This document shows, piece after piece, positions 1 through 12,800 of a stretch of DNA of 64,000 bases. The translations under genes were made by a program, and so were the position numbers. Within the stretch, counting starts at the first letter, position 1; every line of letters begins with the position of its first letter. The notes beneath the pieces are model-generated. The model was not told the DNA's origin and made no database searches. It was given only the letters and a program-made list of their open reading frames with translations. The stretch comes from Actinomucor elegans (taxonomy: Eukaryota; Mucoromycota; Mucoromycetes; Mucorales; Mucoraceae): positions 186,001-250,000 of the forward strand of contig JAMSLZ010000020.1 of the NCBI GenBank assembly GCA_026027325.1, read 5' to 3'.

Positions 1-20
1 AGTAGTATTGAGGTTCTAGT

Positions 21-92
21 AGATACAGTAGTTCATTCTGAATATGGTATGTTGATTACGTGCGAAATTAAACCATGTTCGATCAAGAGTTC
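21..92 (+). repeat. Degenerate 170-bp-family monomer
   Basis: A diverged copy with the landmark CATTCTGAATATGG followed by a decayed GTGCGAAATT block and GATCAAGAG. It is in the orientation called A here, the reverse complement of the copies at 54.7-55.1 kb. Confidence 0.55.
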
Positions 93-1414
93 TGCTATTG
101 AATTGGATACCATATAAGCTATATGGATTTTACTGTCATTTATGAAGCATTAGGTTTATTTCAATTATGGTTGAATTTATAAAAGTTCTGCAATACTGAT
201 TTCCACTACAAATAACTCAATGAATTCAATGTGATATAAAATAATATCAGTAGTATTGAAATAGCATGCAGTTTACACAAATTTTGTTCAACAAATAAGA
301 ATTTTATTATAAAAAAAAGGCCTTGGTGAGCGCGTGATGTTAATCACACACATATATATCATCCAGACTATATCAGAAGGGTCCCGGAGTTTAAGCTCAC
401 TTTGAGGTCAAGGGCAAAAAGGCAGAGGAAGGAGTGGAGTCATCAGGGTACTAGCAGTTTAACTATGTGAATTTTGGGAGAACCCATCTAAGAGGCATAA
501 ACCTAAGGCGAGTTAAGAGGAGGGGGATCATTGTGAAAAGAGATGACTAAGCTTATAGAGAATAGTGCATATGGTGGGCCAGCGAAGGAATCAAGGAGAG
601 ATAATATTAGTTTCGAGGTCTTTTAGTTGATAGCTGGTTTAATAGAAATAATAATGGGCCTACTATTGTTTCTGAAATTTGCAGGCGTTAATACATATCC
701 AGACAGCTGATAGCATGGTCGTTTGGAGAGTGTGTCGGATGGATATCGGGAACATGGACGAAGTGAGCCACCAGATCATGAAATGCAATCAAATTTTAGG
801 TCAGAAGAAATTCTGAATATATCTCTGAGACTTAAGTGTTGAACCCTCGATAATCAGTAGAAAAAAAAAGTACCTTTACATCAGCTTTGGAAGTTATTAA
901 AGGCATTTTATGAATATGTTATTATACAACACTGTTGTGTCAAATTTCAAATATACATCAGTGCTTTGAATGTCGTATATGACAATTTTATAGAAAAAAA
1001 ATACCAAATCATTGGAGTTTTAAAGCGTCTTTCTACTTACAGTTACCGTTACAATAACAAATCTATCAAGAAGAATGCTGTTGGAACTACATATTACCGG
1101 AATTTAAACCTCAATCACTACTGTCAGTTGTTGGTTTAAATGCAATTGAGTAATTATAAAGGATTATATTGAGCGAAGCATTTGAATTTCAATATGTTAA
1201 GAATTAGACCATATCCGTTGTTTTAGAGGCCTTCTAAATTCGTTCGTAGTATTATATCTATCTTATTAGACAATGCATCTGTACTACATGGATCTGTTTA
1301 TTGCAAATGATCAATATATGGCACGCAACGAATGCCAAAAGTATATACTACTTTTTTTTTTAAATTAGTGTGCTCTAACTTAGAGGTAAGCGAATAGTAT
1401 AACTATAAAATTAG

Positions 1415-1672
1415 ATGGAGCGATTCATTTTGAGCAAGAAGTGTACTAATCAGATGTGACATTTGATTGGGACCTATCGACATAAGATTATTGATCATAG
1501 ATCCAGTTTGCATGCAAAGGTTCATACACTCTACTTTTAGTCTAATATACGGCATACTTGTTGTACTATCGTATAATGAGAGTTGCAATAGATAGAGTAT
1601 CTAATTCCAAGCTTGGCTGACTGATCAGATGCGACATTTCAGCAGGATCGGCGGAGAGATCTATTGATCATC
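1415..1672 (+). repeat. Two tandem copies of the 170-bp-family monomer
   Basis: The core CAGATGTGACATTT at 1451 recurs as CAGATGCGACATTT at 1626, a spacing of 175 bp. The first copy keeps the CATTTTGAGCA block upstream, and the second keeps GAGAGATCTATTGATCAT downstream. Both are orientation A. Confidence 0.7.
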
Positions 1673-2252
1673 GTTGGATCGAGTTTAAACAAAAATATAT
1701 GAAAATTCCAGCTCATCTGTAAAATGCTACGGTTCAGTCAAATAATGGCCCTAGTCAGTGTATCCCTTCATTCTGGGCATGCGCTACAGTGATCAAGTTT
1801 GATATTAAACCAGAATTAGTCGAGAATAAAAATTAGGCAAGAGCTCTTATGGAAAGCCACCAAAGCCGAAAACGTTGTAAGTTACATTGTATTGTTAGTT
1901 ACCTTCTCCATTAAACAAAGATAAGACTCGTGTCGATTGGAAACGAATGTACTGGATTTGAATACACAGAGCTCTGATGTATTAATATATATGGTGTGTA
2001 TGAGCTCATGCCCATTAATAAAGCGTGTATATTTCGAGATTGAACGCAGCATATGAATAATGTTCTATAGTCAGCATACGTTGGAGTTTTTGTTTAGCTT
2101 CGGCATATTCTTGTATACAGTTCTGTTTATTTATATTATATGTTGAAAGATAGTTGTATAGATTCTTTTTTGATAATATTAAGAGTAATATATTGTGTGT
2201 AAATTTCTAATAAAGCTACAACGATAAAATAACAGATAATAATGGTATTGTT

Positions 2253-5200
2253 TTACTTGTTCGTCTTCTTATTCTTGAATTCATCTTCAAACTCTTTTTC
2301 ATCTTCTAAAACCTCGTCTTCTTCCTCAGGCTCCATCACAACTAGTGTAATTTGCAACTGATCTTTTTCCACTTTACCGCCCGCGTGTTCATAGGTAACA
2401 GCTACTTGCAATCGATCACGGCCACCATTTGCAAGCATCAGCTTGGTTGGATTAAACTCAATGGTATTCAAAACACTGTTTACTTCACGCATGGATACAT
2501 CTTCCATTTTATGAGTGAAATGTTTTGCAAATGTACCATTGTTTAAACGCGTTTTTCCTATCACAGATTCTAATTCAATGGAAACACTAGGGATGCGATC
2601 AGGGCCACCGCGCACATACAAAACATTTAAACCTTGAAACTTGCCAGGTGTAGGTTGCAAACGCAATAGATTTTCTTTCTTTTTGTCATCCTCAAGCATA
2701 CGATCAGAAATAGCACGATAAATGTAATCACGAGGCCCCATTAATCGCATAGGCACTGTCATGGATTGAGTGGACGAGATAATCTTGTGCGAACTGGTAT
2801 CACGATGCGGTAAATCCAAATCAAACTTTTTAAAGACATAATCAATGACACTATTGGCTTGAACAGGAAGATGGTTGGTCATTTTACCAAACAAATGAAT
2901 GTTCCAGCTGAAAGGTTCAATCTTAGTCTTCATGTCTTGTTCCGCAAGCGAGTTGGGTTCCAATAACTTGTGAATCTCAAGATAACTGAAAGGATAAAGC
3001 ACTTTGCGAGGTAAAATTGTTAAGCCTGCATCTTCTAAAACACCACGGCGTTCACGTACATAGGAAGTAATGGCTTTGGGCCCACCACAGTTGAAACACT
3101 CAGGGTCATAGTTGAAAGCAGAAAAAGCACCTTCAGCCATCTCACGGAACAGTTTCCATCCACGCTTGAAGCGCATCAAACCTTGAGGCAAATACAATCC
3201 TTTATCGTCCAAAGTCCATTCACGATCCGAATAAACGCTCGAGTAATCGGAGCCAATGAATTCAAGACTTTGATCTGGAGGAATACGGATCCAAAGTGCA
3301 TCCATGTCCATATAGGTACCGCCGTAGTTGTATAACAATAAACAGCGGATATAGTCTGTTAAATGCCAGTAAAAAAATTTGCCCTTTTCCCATTTGTCCC
3401 AATCTTGCAGCCAGTCTTGAGTGCCTGGACCGAAATACCAATGCCATTTGAGCAAGTTTTCCTTATTAAAGTTTACCACCTGAATGTTGTAGCCACGACT
3501 CGTGTATTCATGGAAAAAATCCTCGGGAAGCGAATTAGACATCATAATAATCGCTGCATTGGGTTCATGAATCCACACCATTTCAAGTGCACGCCAATGT
3601 CTATCAGTAAATGTAGAAGGATCACTGGTCCAGCAGACCCAATAGAGCAGATGCCAATTATCTTCATTTTCAGTATAAATCGAAGTTCGCGCTGACAAGA
3701 TATCTTTGATGATCCATTGATCATTTTCACCAATGATAGCAGGTGGTAATTGATCTCTGACTATAGGACCAGGAATTTTTTTGAATTCAGGCTGCTTTCG
3801 TAATGATACACCTCGACTAGTGTCACAGTCCAAGTTAGTAGATCTCCAGTCGTTGGATTTACCATGACAAGGGTAACATAACGCGCATTTCTTTTGCTTG
3901 TTGAGTCCCAAACACTGAGGTTCGTTATGCTGTATATTATTGTACATGGTTGAAACGCTCTTCTTGAACTTGTCATAAGGGAATCGTTTAGCAATCAAAG
4001 ACTCTTCGCAAACATCAAAAGACGTATCTTGAATACGCTTATCATGAATTGGATCAAGATCAAACCCAAATAGCCACATAGCCAAGTTCACATCATCAGC
4101 ATCCACGAAACGCTGAGGATAATCGATCATAGCAATCATATCTACCATATTACGCGAAAGAGTATATAAAGTACCAGAAGTAAATGTTGGTAAAATAGGC
4201 ATAGCGTAATCCACGTCCATATTATTGGTTGGATGAAAGTGATTGGCAGGCATGTTTCTATATAACTAAATCAGTATTGTATCGTTTATACATTTACTCT
4301 CACCTACCTATATACGAAGCCTTTCCAGTAATTATCTTGCTTTTCATCTAATTCTTGTCGTAAAACATCCCAACGAACAAACACATCATCGTCAGTCTTT
4401 ATCAAATAATCATGCTGCACAGAAGAAGAGGCCCATTTGAGGGCTTCAAATAGCTTTTTGCTCTTGTCTGAGTGTAGATCTGGGGCTGGTACAACCAGTA
4501 AATCATGATACATGTCCGACTCTTGTACCAACTTTGGGCCCATCCATGATTGGACACGCGCTGAAGGTGGTTGACCCAAAACAAAACGGTAGATGAATGT
4601 TGTATCACTTTCTTTTCCCATCCAATGTAACGTAGATTCTCGCAGTATTTGTCGTCTTTCTGCGCCTTGAGAAGTCCATGAAGACAGAATCAATACCAAC
4701 ACCGTCAATCCTTCCACTGGGCTGACTGTATTATCTAATTGAAACTGCGTTTGATCCATTAATAAAAGTGAAGAGTATTGGAATCGATTGATTTGTCCAG
4801 TCAATACAAATGCTGATAAAGCCATCACAGCCAACAAAGGTAACAATAATACACGAACAGCTGTGCTTTTCAGATTGAATCGGTTGGTGGGTAACACGTC
4901 TTCAATCTTTTGGCTGTACTTGGGACTAGAAGCAAACGTCAACTTGATCAGGTTGAATAATAAAAGTACGAAACAGATGGTCATCTGAATTCGAATGGGC
5001 TCTGCTTCATCTGTCGTTGAGCTGATAAGACCTGATATACACCAGGTCACCACAATCAACGTCAAGAGTCGAATAATAGCATGTTTAATCTCGTAATGGT
5101 AAAGCCAACGCTTCATCATGCTCGTAGTCAAGATCCAACTCCAATAACCCGCTAATATACACTATAGATTATGAATTAGATTTGTTTCTTGAGGTAAAAA

Positions 5201-5542
5201 AAAAAAAAAAAAAAAAAAAAAGAACAGCATAGTTACCCAGATTGCAGCTACATAATATTCAGCCTCGGTTGTTTGTATGAATAAAGGTCCACCAGCATCT
5301 CTCAAAGGTACTTTCCAAGCTTCTTTTAGATTATGAATCACATTTAACGCGGCAGGTACAAAACTAAGGGCGCGAAGTATAGCCACAGGCACTTCATATC
5401 GCCGAGGCACATTTAGACTAGAAATAATACGTTTTTGTCGAAAAAATGGCAGTGTATTTGGCTAATGGAAAGATTCAGCATGTAAAAAAAAAAAAAAAAG
5501 AAAGCTTTTTGAATTACTCGGTTTATTTTTTACCTGTGCCAT
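2253..5542 (-). CDS. Two-domain (GT31 + GT32-type) membrane glycosyltransferase
   Basis: Four exons (5542-5534, 5461-5237, 5161-4308, 4257-2253) give about 1030 residues. Exon 1 is only ATGGCACAG (MAQ) before a GTAAAAA donor; joins after it are in frame. Residues about 30-205 hold several hydrophobic, probably membrane, segments. Residues about 228-440 look like a GT31 beta-1,3-galactosyltransferase domain: TDDDVF at 334-339, then YWKGFVYRN, TSGTLYTLS and DADDVNLAMWL, split by the last intron. Residues about 565-830 look like a GT32 or alpha-1,4-glycosyltransferase domain with GGTYMDMD (DxD at 680-682). A further 170 residues, probably beta-rich, end in an acidic then basic tail. A Golgi role in glycan extension is inferred; donor and acceptor sugars cannot be read from sequence. 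Fusion of two transferase domains in one chain is unusual. Confidence 0.82.
5196..5221. repeat. Homopolymer A tract inside intron 2
   Basis: About 26 consecutive A on the plus strand. On the coding strand of the glycosyltransferase gene this is a long T tract between donor and acceptor of intron 2 (5236-5162), so it may act as an extended pyrimidine tract. It is also prone to length error. Confidence 0.8.
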
Positions 5543-6030
5543 TCTTCTATGCTATGTATATATGAATATAAATGTATGTATATATAACAATAAATAAATA
5601 AAAAAGAAGGAGGACTATATTACAAAGCTTGGTGAGAGAGAGAAAGTAGCGTTCAAGAAATTCTCGATAACTACACTAAAAAGAAAAAGAAAAAAGAAAT
5701 GGATAATAAAGCCTTTTAGGTTTCGAGGAACCAAGCCCAGAACCTAGGCTGAGTCTTAAGTACTGGTAAAAACGGGCGATCTGATCAACCAAAGATCTAT
5801 TTATACAACGGTATTACGAGCTACAACCATCTCATTGCCTGCTTTCAGGTCCTATTTCTTACTCCTAGGGCAATGGTAAGCCACTTCAGGGACTGTTTCC
5901 TGTTGCTATGGCGAGTATCCAGGAACAAATTTCTCATTGCTATAGCGGGTATCCAATCTTAAAAATAGTTGGTCTAACAAAAGATGAAGACTCTTATTCT
6001 ACTAGAGATTATAGACATATATTATATTAT
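5543..6030. other. Intergenic spacer, promoter of the glycosyltransferase gene
   Basis: No coding sequence is supported. The stretch separates the 5' end of the glycosyltransferase gene from the 3' end of the Gln-rich gene, both on the minus strand. About 5900-5965 contains a short imperfect duplication (GTTGCTATGGCGAGTATCCA then ATTGCTATAGCGGGTATCCA). Confidence 0.45.
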
Positions 6031-7212
6031 TTATTCGGTGTTCAAGAATTCACTAACAGATGGATCATCATCCGTATTCACCATTTCATTAAAGAAACTA
6101 TCGCCAGCACCTTCATCATCACCTTCTCTTTGATCATTAAAGAACATGTCCATATTATCATCTTCTGTCTCACCATTGACATGATTATTATTATTATTAT
6201 CATCCATGATTTGATCTCCACTATCTCTTTTTTCATCATTTGTCTGTTGTTGTTGCTGCTGAATTTGCTGGGATTGCTTTTGTTCCAAATGTTCATTTGA
6301 TTCTGTTTGTTCTGGCGTATCTTCTTCTATGCCTGGTATCGATAACACCTTGACATTGTGTGGTCTGTGTTCAATCTTGACGCCCATCTCTTTAGCCAAA
6401 TCTGCTGATGCTTGATCGATAGACTAATGTGTGTGCATATATGTCAGCTAAAAAAGTACATTTCAAGTTGGTTTTTATTTTACCTCTAGATTGTTGGCTT
6501 CAGTTAATGTGTTCATTAAAGACCAAAAACTAGCTTGTTCTTTTTCGAGTTGGATCATCTTTTCCTGGTGTTCTCTCTTTTGTCTCACTGATCTTTCTTT
6601 ATATTCCTTAATTTGTTTATCAAGTTCTTCTTTTGTTTGATTGATATCTAAAGGTGGAGGCACAATCGAAGCTAAACAAAGCATAATGAGTTGGCCATTG
6701 TCAATTACCATTCGTTTTTTTTTTCTTTTCTTACATGCATTGTATGGCGTAAATATTTCAGACAAATAATCATGATTACGTTTATATCTAGCCATAGCAA
6801 TATCGCGTGCAGAAATATCATCCAATTCATCTATATGTTATAATGAGTAAATAAATTAATGGATACCTCTTTTTGGTGTATACCTCCAGAAGGCTCATCA
6901 GCATCGTCCGTCATGGGTACGTTTTGTCTAGTAGGCTATTCGTAATCAAATCAGTCTTTTTATATATATATATATATGTATATATCGTTTAAAGACTCAA
7001 CCCCTAACCTTGCTATGGACACGCTTTCTATGAGCATCGTTTAATTGAGCCTGATTTCTATATTGTTGTTGTTGCTGTTGTTGCTGTTGTTGAAGATAAT
7101 GACCTTGAACAGGATTGATACCAATTTGACCAGGTAAACCTCTTGCTTGTTGGGGTACAGGTGGTGGTACACCGCCAGCTTGTTGCTGATTATAATAATA
7201 TGCAGAAGTCAT
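6031..7212 (-). CDS. Gln-rich, coiled-coil, probably nuclear protein
   Basis: Four exons (7212-7009, 6935-6884, 6830-6484, 6423-6031) join in frame to about 331 residues. Residues 1-68 are rich in Gln, Pro and Gly with a run of ten Gln. About 86-118 form a compact conserved-looking block (DELDDISARDIAMARYKRNH). KKRKKKR at 119-125 is a plausible nuclear localisation signal. About 150-187 is a strongly charged predicted coiled coil. The C-terminal 110 residues are Gln- and Asn-rich, then acidic. I do not recognise the family with certainty. The layout resembles accessory subunits of transcription or chromatin complexes, but that is inference. It is transcribed in the same direction as the glycosyltransferase gene downstream. 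Confidence 0.75.
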
Positions 7213-8730
7213 AATGAATAGAACGCGCTTCTAAACAGAAAGAAAAAAGGCAGGACCAGTGTTTTCTCTTTAAGCATACCCACTGTGACGTTGATAGACT
7301 AGGCCGTTGATTGGCTCAATAGATTAAATGATAAAGAAATCGTCTGAAATCAACTAATTTTTTTTTTTGAAAAATTTGAAACAGTATTTGAATAATGAAA
7401 CTCTCAAGATACACAAACGACATACTAATGTAGTTTATATGAATTATGCTGTACATTTAATTGTATAAAAAGAGTATTATATTAGCTAACGACTTTTTCA
7501 AGCAGTCTGTAACTATATACTATTTTTGAATTTTTTAGTTTTAAGTTAATAAAAATAATTCTTGATTCAACGAAGAATAAATAAACGATGAAAGTGTGTT
7601 GAAGTATTAAGTATTAAAAATATGATTTTGCAATACAAACCGTACAGCTAAAACAATTGTCAAATATTCAAAAACTTCGGTCTAAGAGAAATATGAGGGA
7701 AAAACAAGTTATAAACTTAGTAGAATAATTGATTTGCTGCTGACGATTGAATGAAAGTTGAAGGAGGAAACAACAATTCATTAGCTTTACATATTTAGGA
7801 TTGTACAGAATTCTATAAATATTTTCCATGATTACTTTAGATGGATAACAAGGCTTTTTTAATAAAGTTTATAGAGAATTTTATTGTATAAGAAACAACT
7901 TGTAATTTACAGTACTTTCGCTACAAGCAGGTTAGAGTTAAATAAGGGTTAATTGGAATTGTTGGCTTTGTTTTTATGCTTATAACTCAAATTTATATAT
8001 TTATTAAAGCATACTTTGAAATAAAACATACAGTTCACGCTAATTCACTGAAAATTCGTGAATTTCAACTTAGGGGTATACCTGCAAAATCAAAAAAAAA
8101 ATTATTCAACTTCCAGTAGGAGGTTTGATTGGATAACTGAGAATAAATCATATTATTTATATAATTTCATTGGACAAGTGGCATTCAGCTTTAAACTACC
8201 ATTGCCCTTCGAACTTTCTTCGCATTAACGCAATGTTTATATAGCAAAACAATCGAAATACGCCTATATTCATTAAACAAAGTCTATATATAATTCAATT
8301 GCACATCAGATTATACGAGTACCTTGTCATTTCTATTATCCAACGTATGGATAGTGTTGGCTTTTATACATCTATTAGATTACTTGGTTTTTCAATCTAA
8401 AACCTGCGTTTTCTATATGAACATAAAATTCTAGAAACATATATATTTATACCTGCAAATTATAGAATAAGTTTTTATTCGAAAGCAATACTTCAAAAGT
8501 GAAATTTCTGCGGTCAAAAGACGCTTTCAGAGATATAGACAATTGGAAAATGAAGAGAAGGTTATACCTTTCAGAAAAGGGACACGTTGGAAATATACGT
8601 CATCCACTGCAGATTTCTGCTTTCGCGCTTCGAGACGGAGTTTTGACGAACGCGCGGCCTTGTTCTGCCTTAAGGTCAAGTTACGAGTATATTCTTTCCT
8701 CTTTTTTTTCTTGATTACTATTAAATAAAC
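7213..8730. other. AT-rich spacer between divergent genes
   Basis: No coding sequence is supported. It lies between the 5' ends of the Gln-rich gene (minus) and the proteasome gene (plus), so both promoters should be inside it. I see no recognisable repeat or RNA gene. Confidence 0.45.
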
Positions 8731-9804
8731 ATGACTTCAATTGGTACTGGAGTAAGTAATTTTTTTTTATTAGTGTTAATGAGAAAGAAAAAAAAAAAAG
8801 GCGAACGATGTCTTGAATCCTACAAGTTTATTTACATTTGTATAGTACGATTTATCTGTTTCAACTTACTCTCCTGATGGACGCGTCTTCCAAGTTGAAT
8901 ATGCAAACAAAGCAGTGGATAACAGTGGGTAACTATCTCCACCCAGTCTATTCGAGGTTATATATATCACTTATTAAAATCTTAATCTTAGTACCGCTAT
9001 TGGTCTTCGCGTTAAGGACGGTGTTGTTTTAGCTGTCGAGAAACTTGTTCAATCCAAACTTTTGGTTGAAGGCGCCAATCGTCGTATCCAAAGTGCAGAT
9101 CTTCATATTGGCATTGTAAGCACAACAACATGAATCAAGACATATTGCTGACCAGAATTCTAGGCTACTGCAGGTCTATTAGCTGATGGAAGACATATTG
9201 TAAACAGAGCTCGTGACGAGGCTCAAGCTTGGAGAGATATCTATAGACAACCTATTCCTGGCAAAACAATTGCTGATCGTTTGGGTCAGTACATTTCTGC
9301 TTATACGTTATATTCTAGTGTCCGTCCTTTTGGTACAAGTACTATCATTGGTACCATGACAGAGACAGAGGAACCTACTTTATATATGGTTGAACCCTCA
9401 GGTGTATACTGGGTCAGTGATCACGACGCATGGTCAATCTAAAGTACTAACTTTTTATGAATAGGGTTATCGAGGATGTGCAGTCGGTAAAGGTAAATCT
9501 GTAGCCAAGACTGAAATTGAAAAGCTCGATTTAGAGAACATGACTGTTCGTGAAGCTGTTAAACAAATCACTCGAATGTAAGTATTACTAGAACTGTTTT
9601 TTTTACATATAAAAAAAAGGGACTAAATAGCTTTTCTATAGTATCTATACCTGTCATGACGATGCAAAGGATAAGGACTTTGAATTGGAATTAAGTTGGA
9701 TCTGTGCAGAATCGAGATACAAGCATCAGTTTGTACCAAAGGAAATCAAATTGGAAGCAGAAACATTAGCAAAGGAATCCTCAGATGATGAAATGGAGGA
9801 TTAA
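8731..9804 (+). CDS. PRE10: 20S proteasome subunit alpha7 (PSMA3/Pre10 type)
   Basis: Six exons (8731-8751, 8846-8928, 8992-9115, 9164-9412, 9465-9577, 9642-9804) join in frame to 250 residues, close to the usual length of about 250-290. The start [20 protein letters not shown] with [11 protein letters not shown] is the proteasome alpha-subunit signature. Later segments ([31 protein letters not shown], acidic SSDDEMED tail) match PSMA3/Pre10 rather than other alpha subunits. It is a non-catalytic subunit of the outer ring of the 20S core, where the acidic tail is typical. The intron before exon 5 has a perfect TACTAAC branch site. The stop codon lies 14 bp from the stop of the convergent histidine-kinase gene. 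Confidence 0.95.
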
Positions 9805-9818
9805 TTATAATAAAAAGC

Positions 9819-12800
9819 TTATGGTTTATTATTATTATTATGATGATGATGTAGTAGTGTTGCTGTTAGGTCATCTAAGCTTGTACTCATTGGATCATCC
9901 ACTATAATAGCTTTAGACTGAGTATTGTACAAGGATCCAGTACTGCTGCTACGGCTACGACTTTTAGCCTCTCTTTCTCCACCGTCTTCCTCTTCATCAG
10001 CTTCTGCATCACAATCCACCTCATGTTCTTGTTTCTGAGGCTGTTGTTTTCGCTGCTGCTCATTTTTGTGTAAAATGCCTATCATGGGGTCATCCTCTTC
10101 ATACTCTACTACAGCAGGCTGGCTTTTGGTTTGCTGTTTCTGGAGCTCTTCATCCCTCAATTGCTGCTTTTTACGCTTTTTTCGTTTACTAGCACAGTTT
10201 TTCAGGGCAGACTTCATTTCCATCATGGTAAATGGTTTGCTAATGAAATCGTTCATACCAGCATCAATACATATTTGTCGGTCTTGTTTAGAGGCAGACG
10301 CAGTGAGAGCAATGATATAGACGTCGTTGACGTTTAAAAGAGGCGGTTTGCCCTTGTAATGTTCTTCGATGGCTGCTGTGGGAGGAGGTGGGGGGCCGTT
10401 ATGTTTACGTTCAGAAATGATATATCTTGTAGCTTCCAATCCATCCATTTCAGGCATATACAAGTCCATCTAGATACACAGACTTAGTATACCTGGGTAG
10501 TATCGGTTTCTATTTAACTTACAAATATCACATCAAATTTGTGGATTCGCATCAGATCAAGTGCTTCTCGACCATTGCCTGCAATGATAACGTCTTGATA
10601 GCCTAATCGTTTTAAAATACTAATAGCAATTTTTTGATTCACTATATAAAATATTAGTAACAAATCAACATAATATATATATATATATATATATAAAAAG
10701 ATGACATACAAACATTATCTTCTGCCAGCATGATCTTGATAGGATACAACAAAGCTAAATTCTCCTCATGGCCATTACTATTGGTTTTTCGATGGTGATG
10801 ATGCTTTGTTAAAGAAACGCGTGATAGCCTTGGCGAATTCGAAGAAGATTCGGCTTTTGTCTTGGGCGATGTGGGTGCTGGAGGTGGTGGAGATGGTTGA
10901 GATTGTTGAGATGGTTGAGATAAAGCGGGTTTTTGTGCATCCAGAGATTTAGAAAGCATATTTTGTAGCCCTTTACCGATATTGATAGCAGCAGTAGTAG
11001 TGGTATGACTGAGGTTATTATTATTAGTAGTGTTATTATGATAGTAATTGTTATTGAACATGGTATTTTGCTCGGTGGAATAGCTGCTGTTACTGGTGGT
11101 GTATTTTCTATTATGACTAGTGAAATACCCGCTGGAATTTGAAGGCGAAGAAGGTGCAAAGGAATTGGTTGTATCGATGGACGAACGATCACCTACACTT
11201 GAACCCCCGTCTGATACAGACGAACCAGGTGAAGGGGGAGAAGCAACCATGCCACTACTGGCATAGGCAGTGCTACTTTCAGACCCACCACTATGTAAAG
11301 GCATTGGTATAGGCTTTCGATGCGAAATAGACATGGGCAAAGTCAATGCAAATCGAGAACCACGGCCTTCTTCAGACTCTACCCAGAGCCCACCACCCAT
11401 ACGATTGACAAGCATGCTAGAAATAGCCAATCCCAAGCCCGTACCGCCATATCGTCTAGCAGTAGAGATATCAATCTGAGAAAATGACTTGAATAGACGT
11501 GGTAACCGATCTGCGGGCATACCAATACCTGTATCAGTGACTGATATCTCGAGAATGACCTTTTCGGATGTATCTTCTTCTTCTGTAGTAGCACCATTAT
11601 CTTCTTCTGCCGTTGTATCATCGTTGTAATAATATTGAGGTTGGTTGGAGGAGGAGGATGAAGCGCCAGCGCTGCTTGTCGTATTATCATTTACATTCTT
11701 TTTTCTTCTCATCACACGTGTATAGATACTCTCAATCTTGGCATCGTAACGCTCTTTAAAGGTCATATATTTACAGTCGTTGTTGGTCTTTTGAGGCTCA
11801 CCGGGAGGAACATATCTTGAAATTTTGACTCGAATGCCACCAGATTTGGTAAACTGCCAAGTTATTAGTATCTCAATATCAAACTCATCTCGATATCTAC
11901 CTTGACAGCGTTAGAGCAGAGATTCAATAGTATTTGAGTAAGCCTCATTGTATCACCCATTAAATAATCGGGTACATCAGAGTCTATTTTATATAATAGA
12001 GGCAGTACTGTCTTGGATGATTGCTGCTGCAATGTTATAGTTGGATCGATCTTTTCCAATTGTTTGACTAGTTGATTCATTGGGATATTATCATCGATTT
12101 CAGGTGGGCATTCTGCCACGCAAACGAGCTTGTTGTGTTGGGTCATGGAAGCTTGATGTCTAGCCATGTTTAATGCATCTACATTTGGATATTAGTATTC
12201 TATCGCTTGAATAGATCATGTCCTACCTTTGACGCATTTGCGAAGTCCAAATGATCGATTTTCTAGCTTAAACTTGGGATCATGATTGATTTTGGATATA
12301 TCCAAGATATCGTTAATCACCGTCAACAAGTGATTTCCACTTGTCTGTATCACTTCTAGATGTTCTGTTTGTTCTTCGTTTAATGAATGTCTTTCTTGAA
12401 GTAATAAATCCGTCAGTGCAATTACAGCATTCATGGGAGTTCTATTAGACGATAAGTATATATTTATGCGCCAAAGCCTAGTGTGTTATTACCTAATTTC
12501 ATGACTCATATCCGCTAGAAATTTGATTTTACTCTGAGCATCTTCCAAAGCAGCATTCTTTACCATAATTAAGTGATCTTTTTGTCGGGTTTGTTCTATT
12601 TCATTCTTTGTTCTTTGTTTGACTGCGTCCAATATGCTTTGAACGAGATCGATTGTTACAGCGTCCATTGGTTTGTCATGCATGACAGTAATTAAACCAA
12701 TAGGCAATTGTCCTTCATCTAATCGTACACCGACAAAACTTTCGAAACTGGGAAATATGGAATTGTATCGTGATGCATCTTGTGCAACATGGTAATTTGA

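Larger units (their letters stand above)
1..2252. other. Gene-free AT-rich flank with satellite relics
   Basis: I see no gene here; the reading frames are short and lack motifs. The stretch carries degenerate copies of the roughly 170-bp monomer family (about 21-92 and 1415-1672). About 320-860 is visibly richer in G and C than its surroundings but has stops in all frames I read. The last 150 bp are the 3' flank of the minus-strand glycosyltransferase gene. Confidence 0.5.

Noticed and set aside
5900..5965. Imperfect tandem duplication taken for a tRNA-like or snoRNA-like element
   Set aside because: It has no cloverleaf, box C/D or A/B-box arrangement; it is only a short two-copy repeat.
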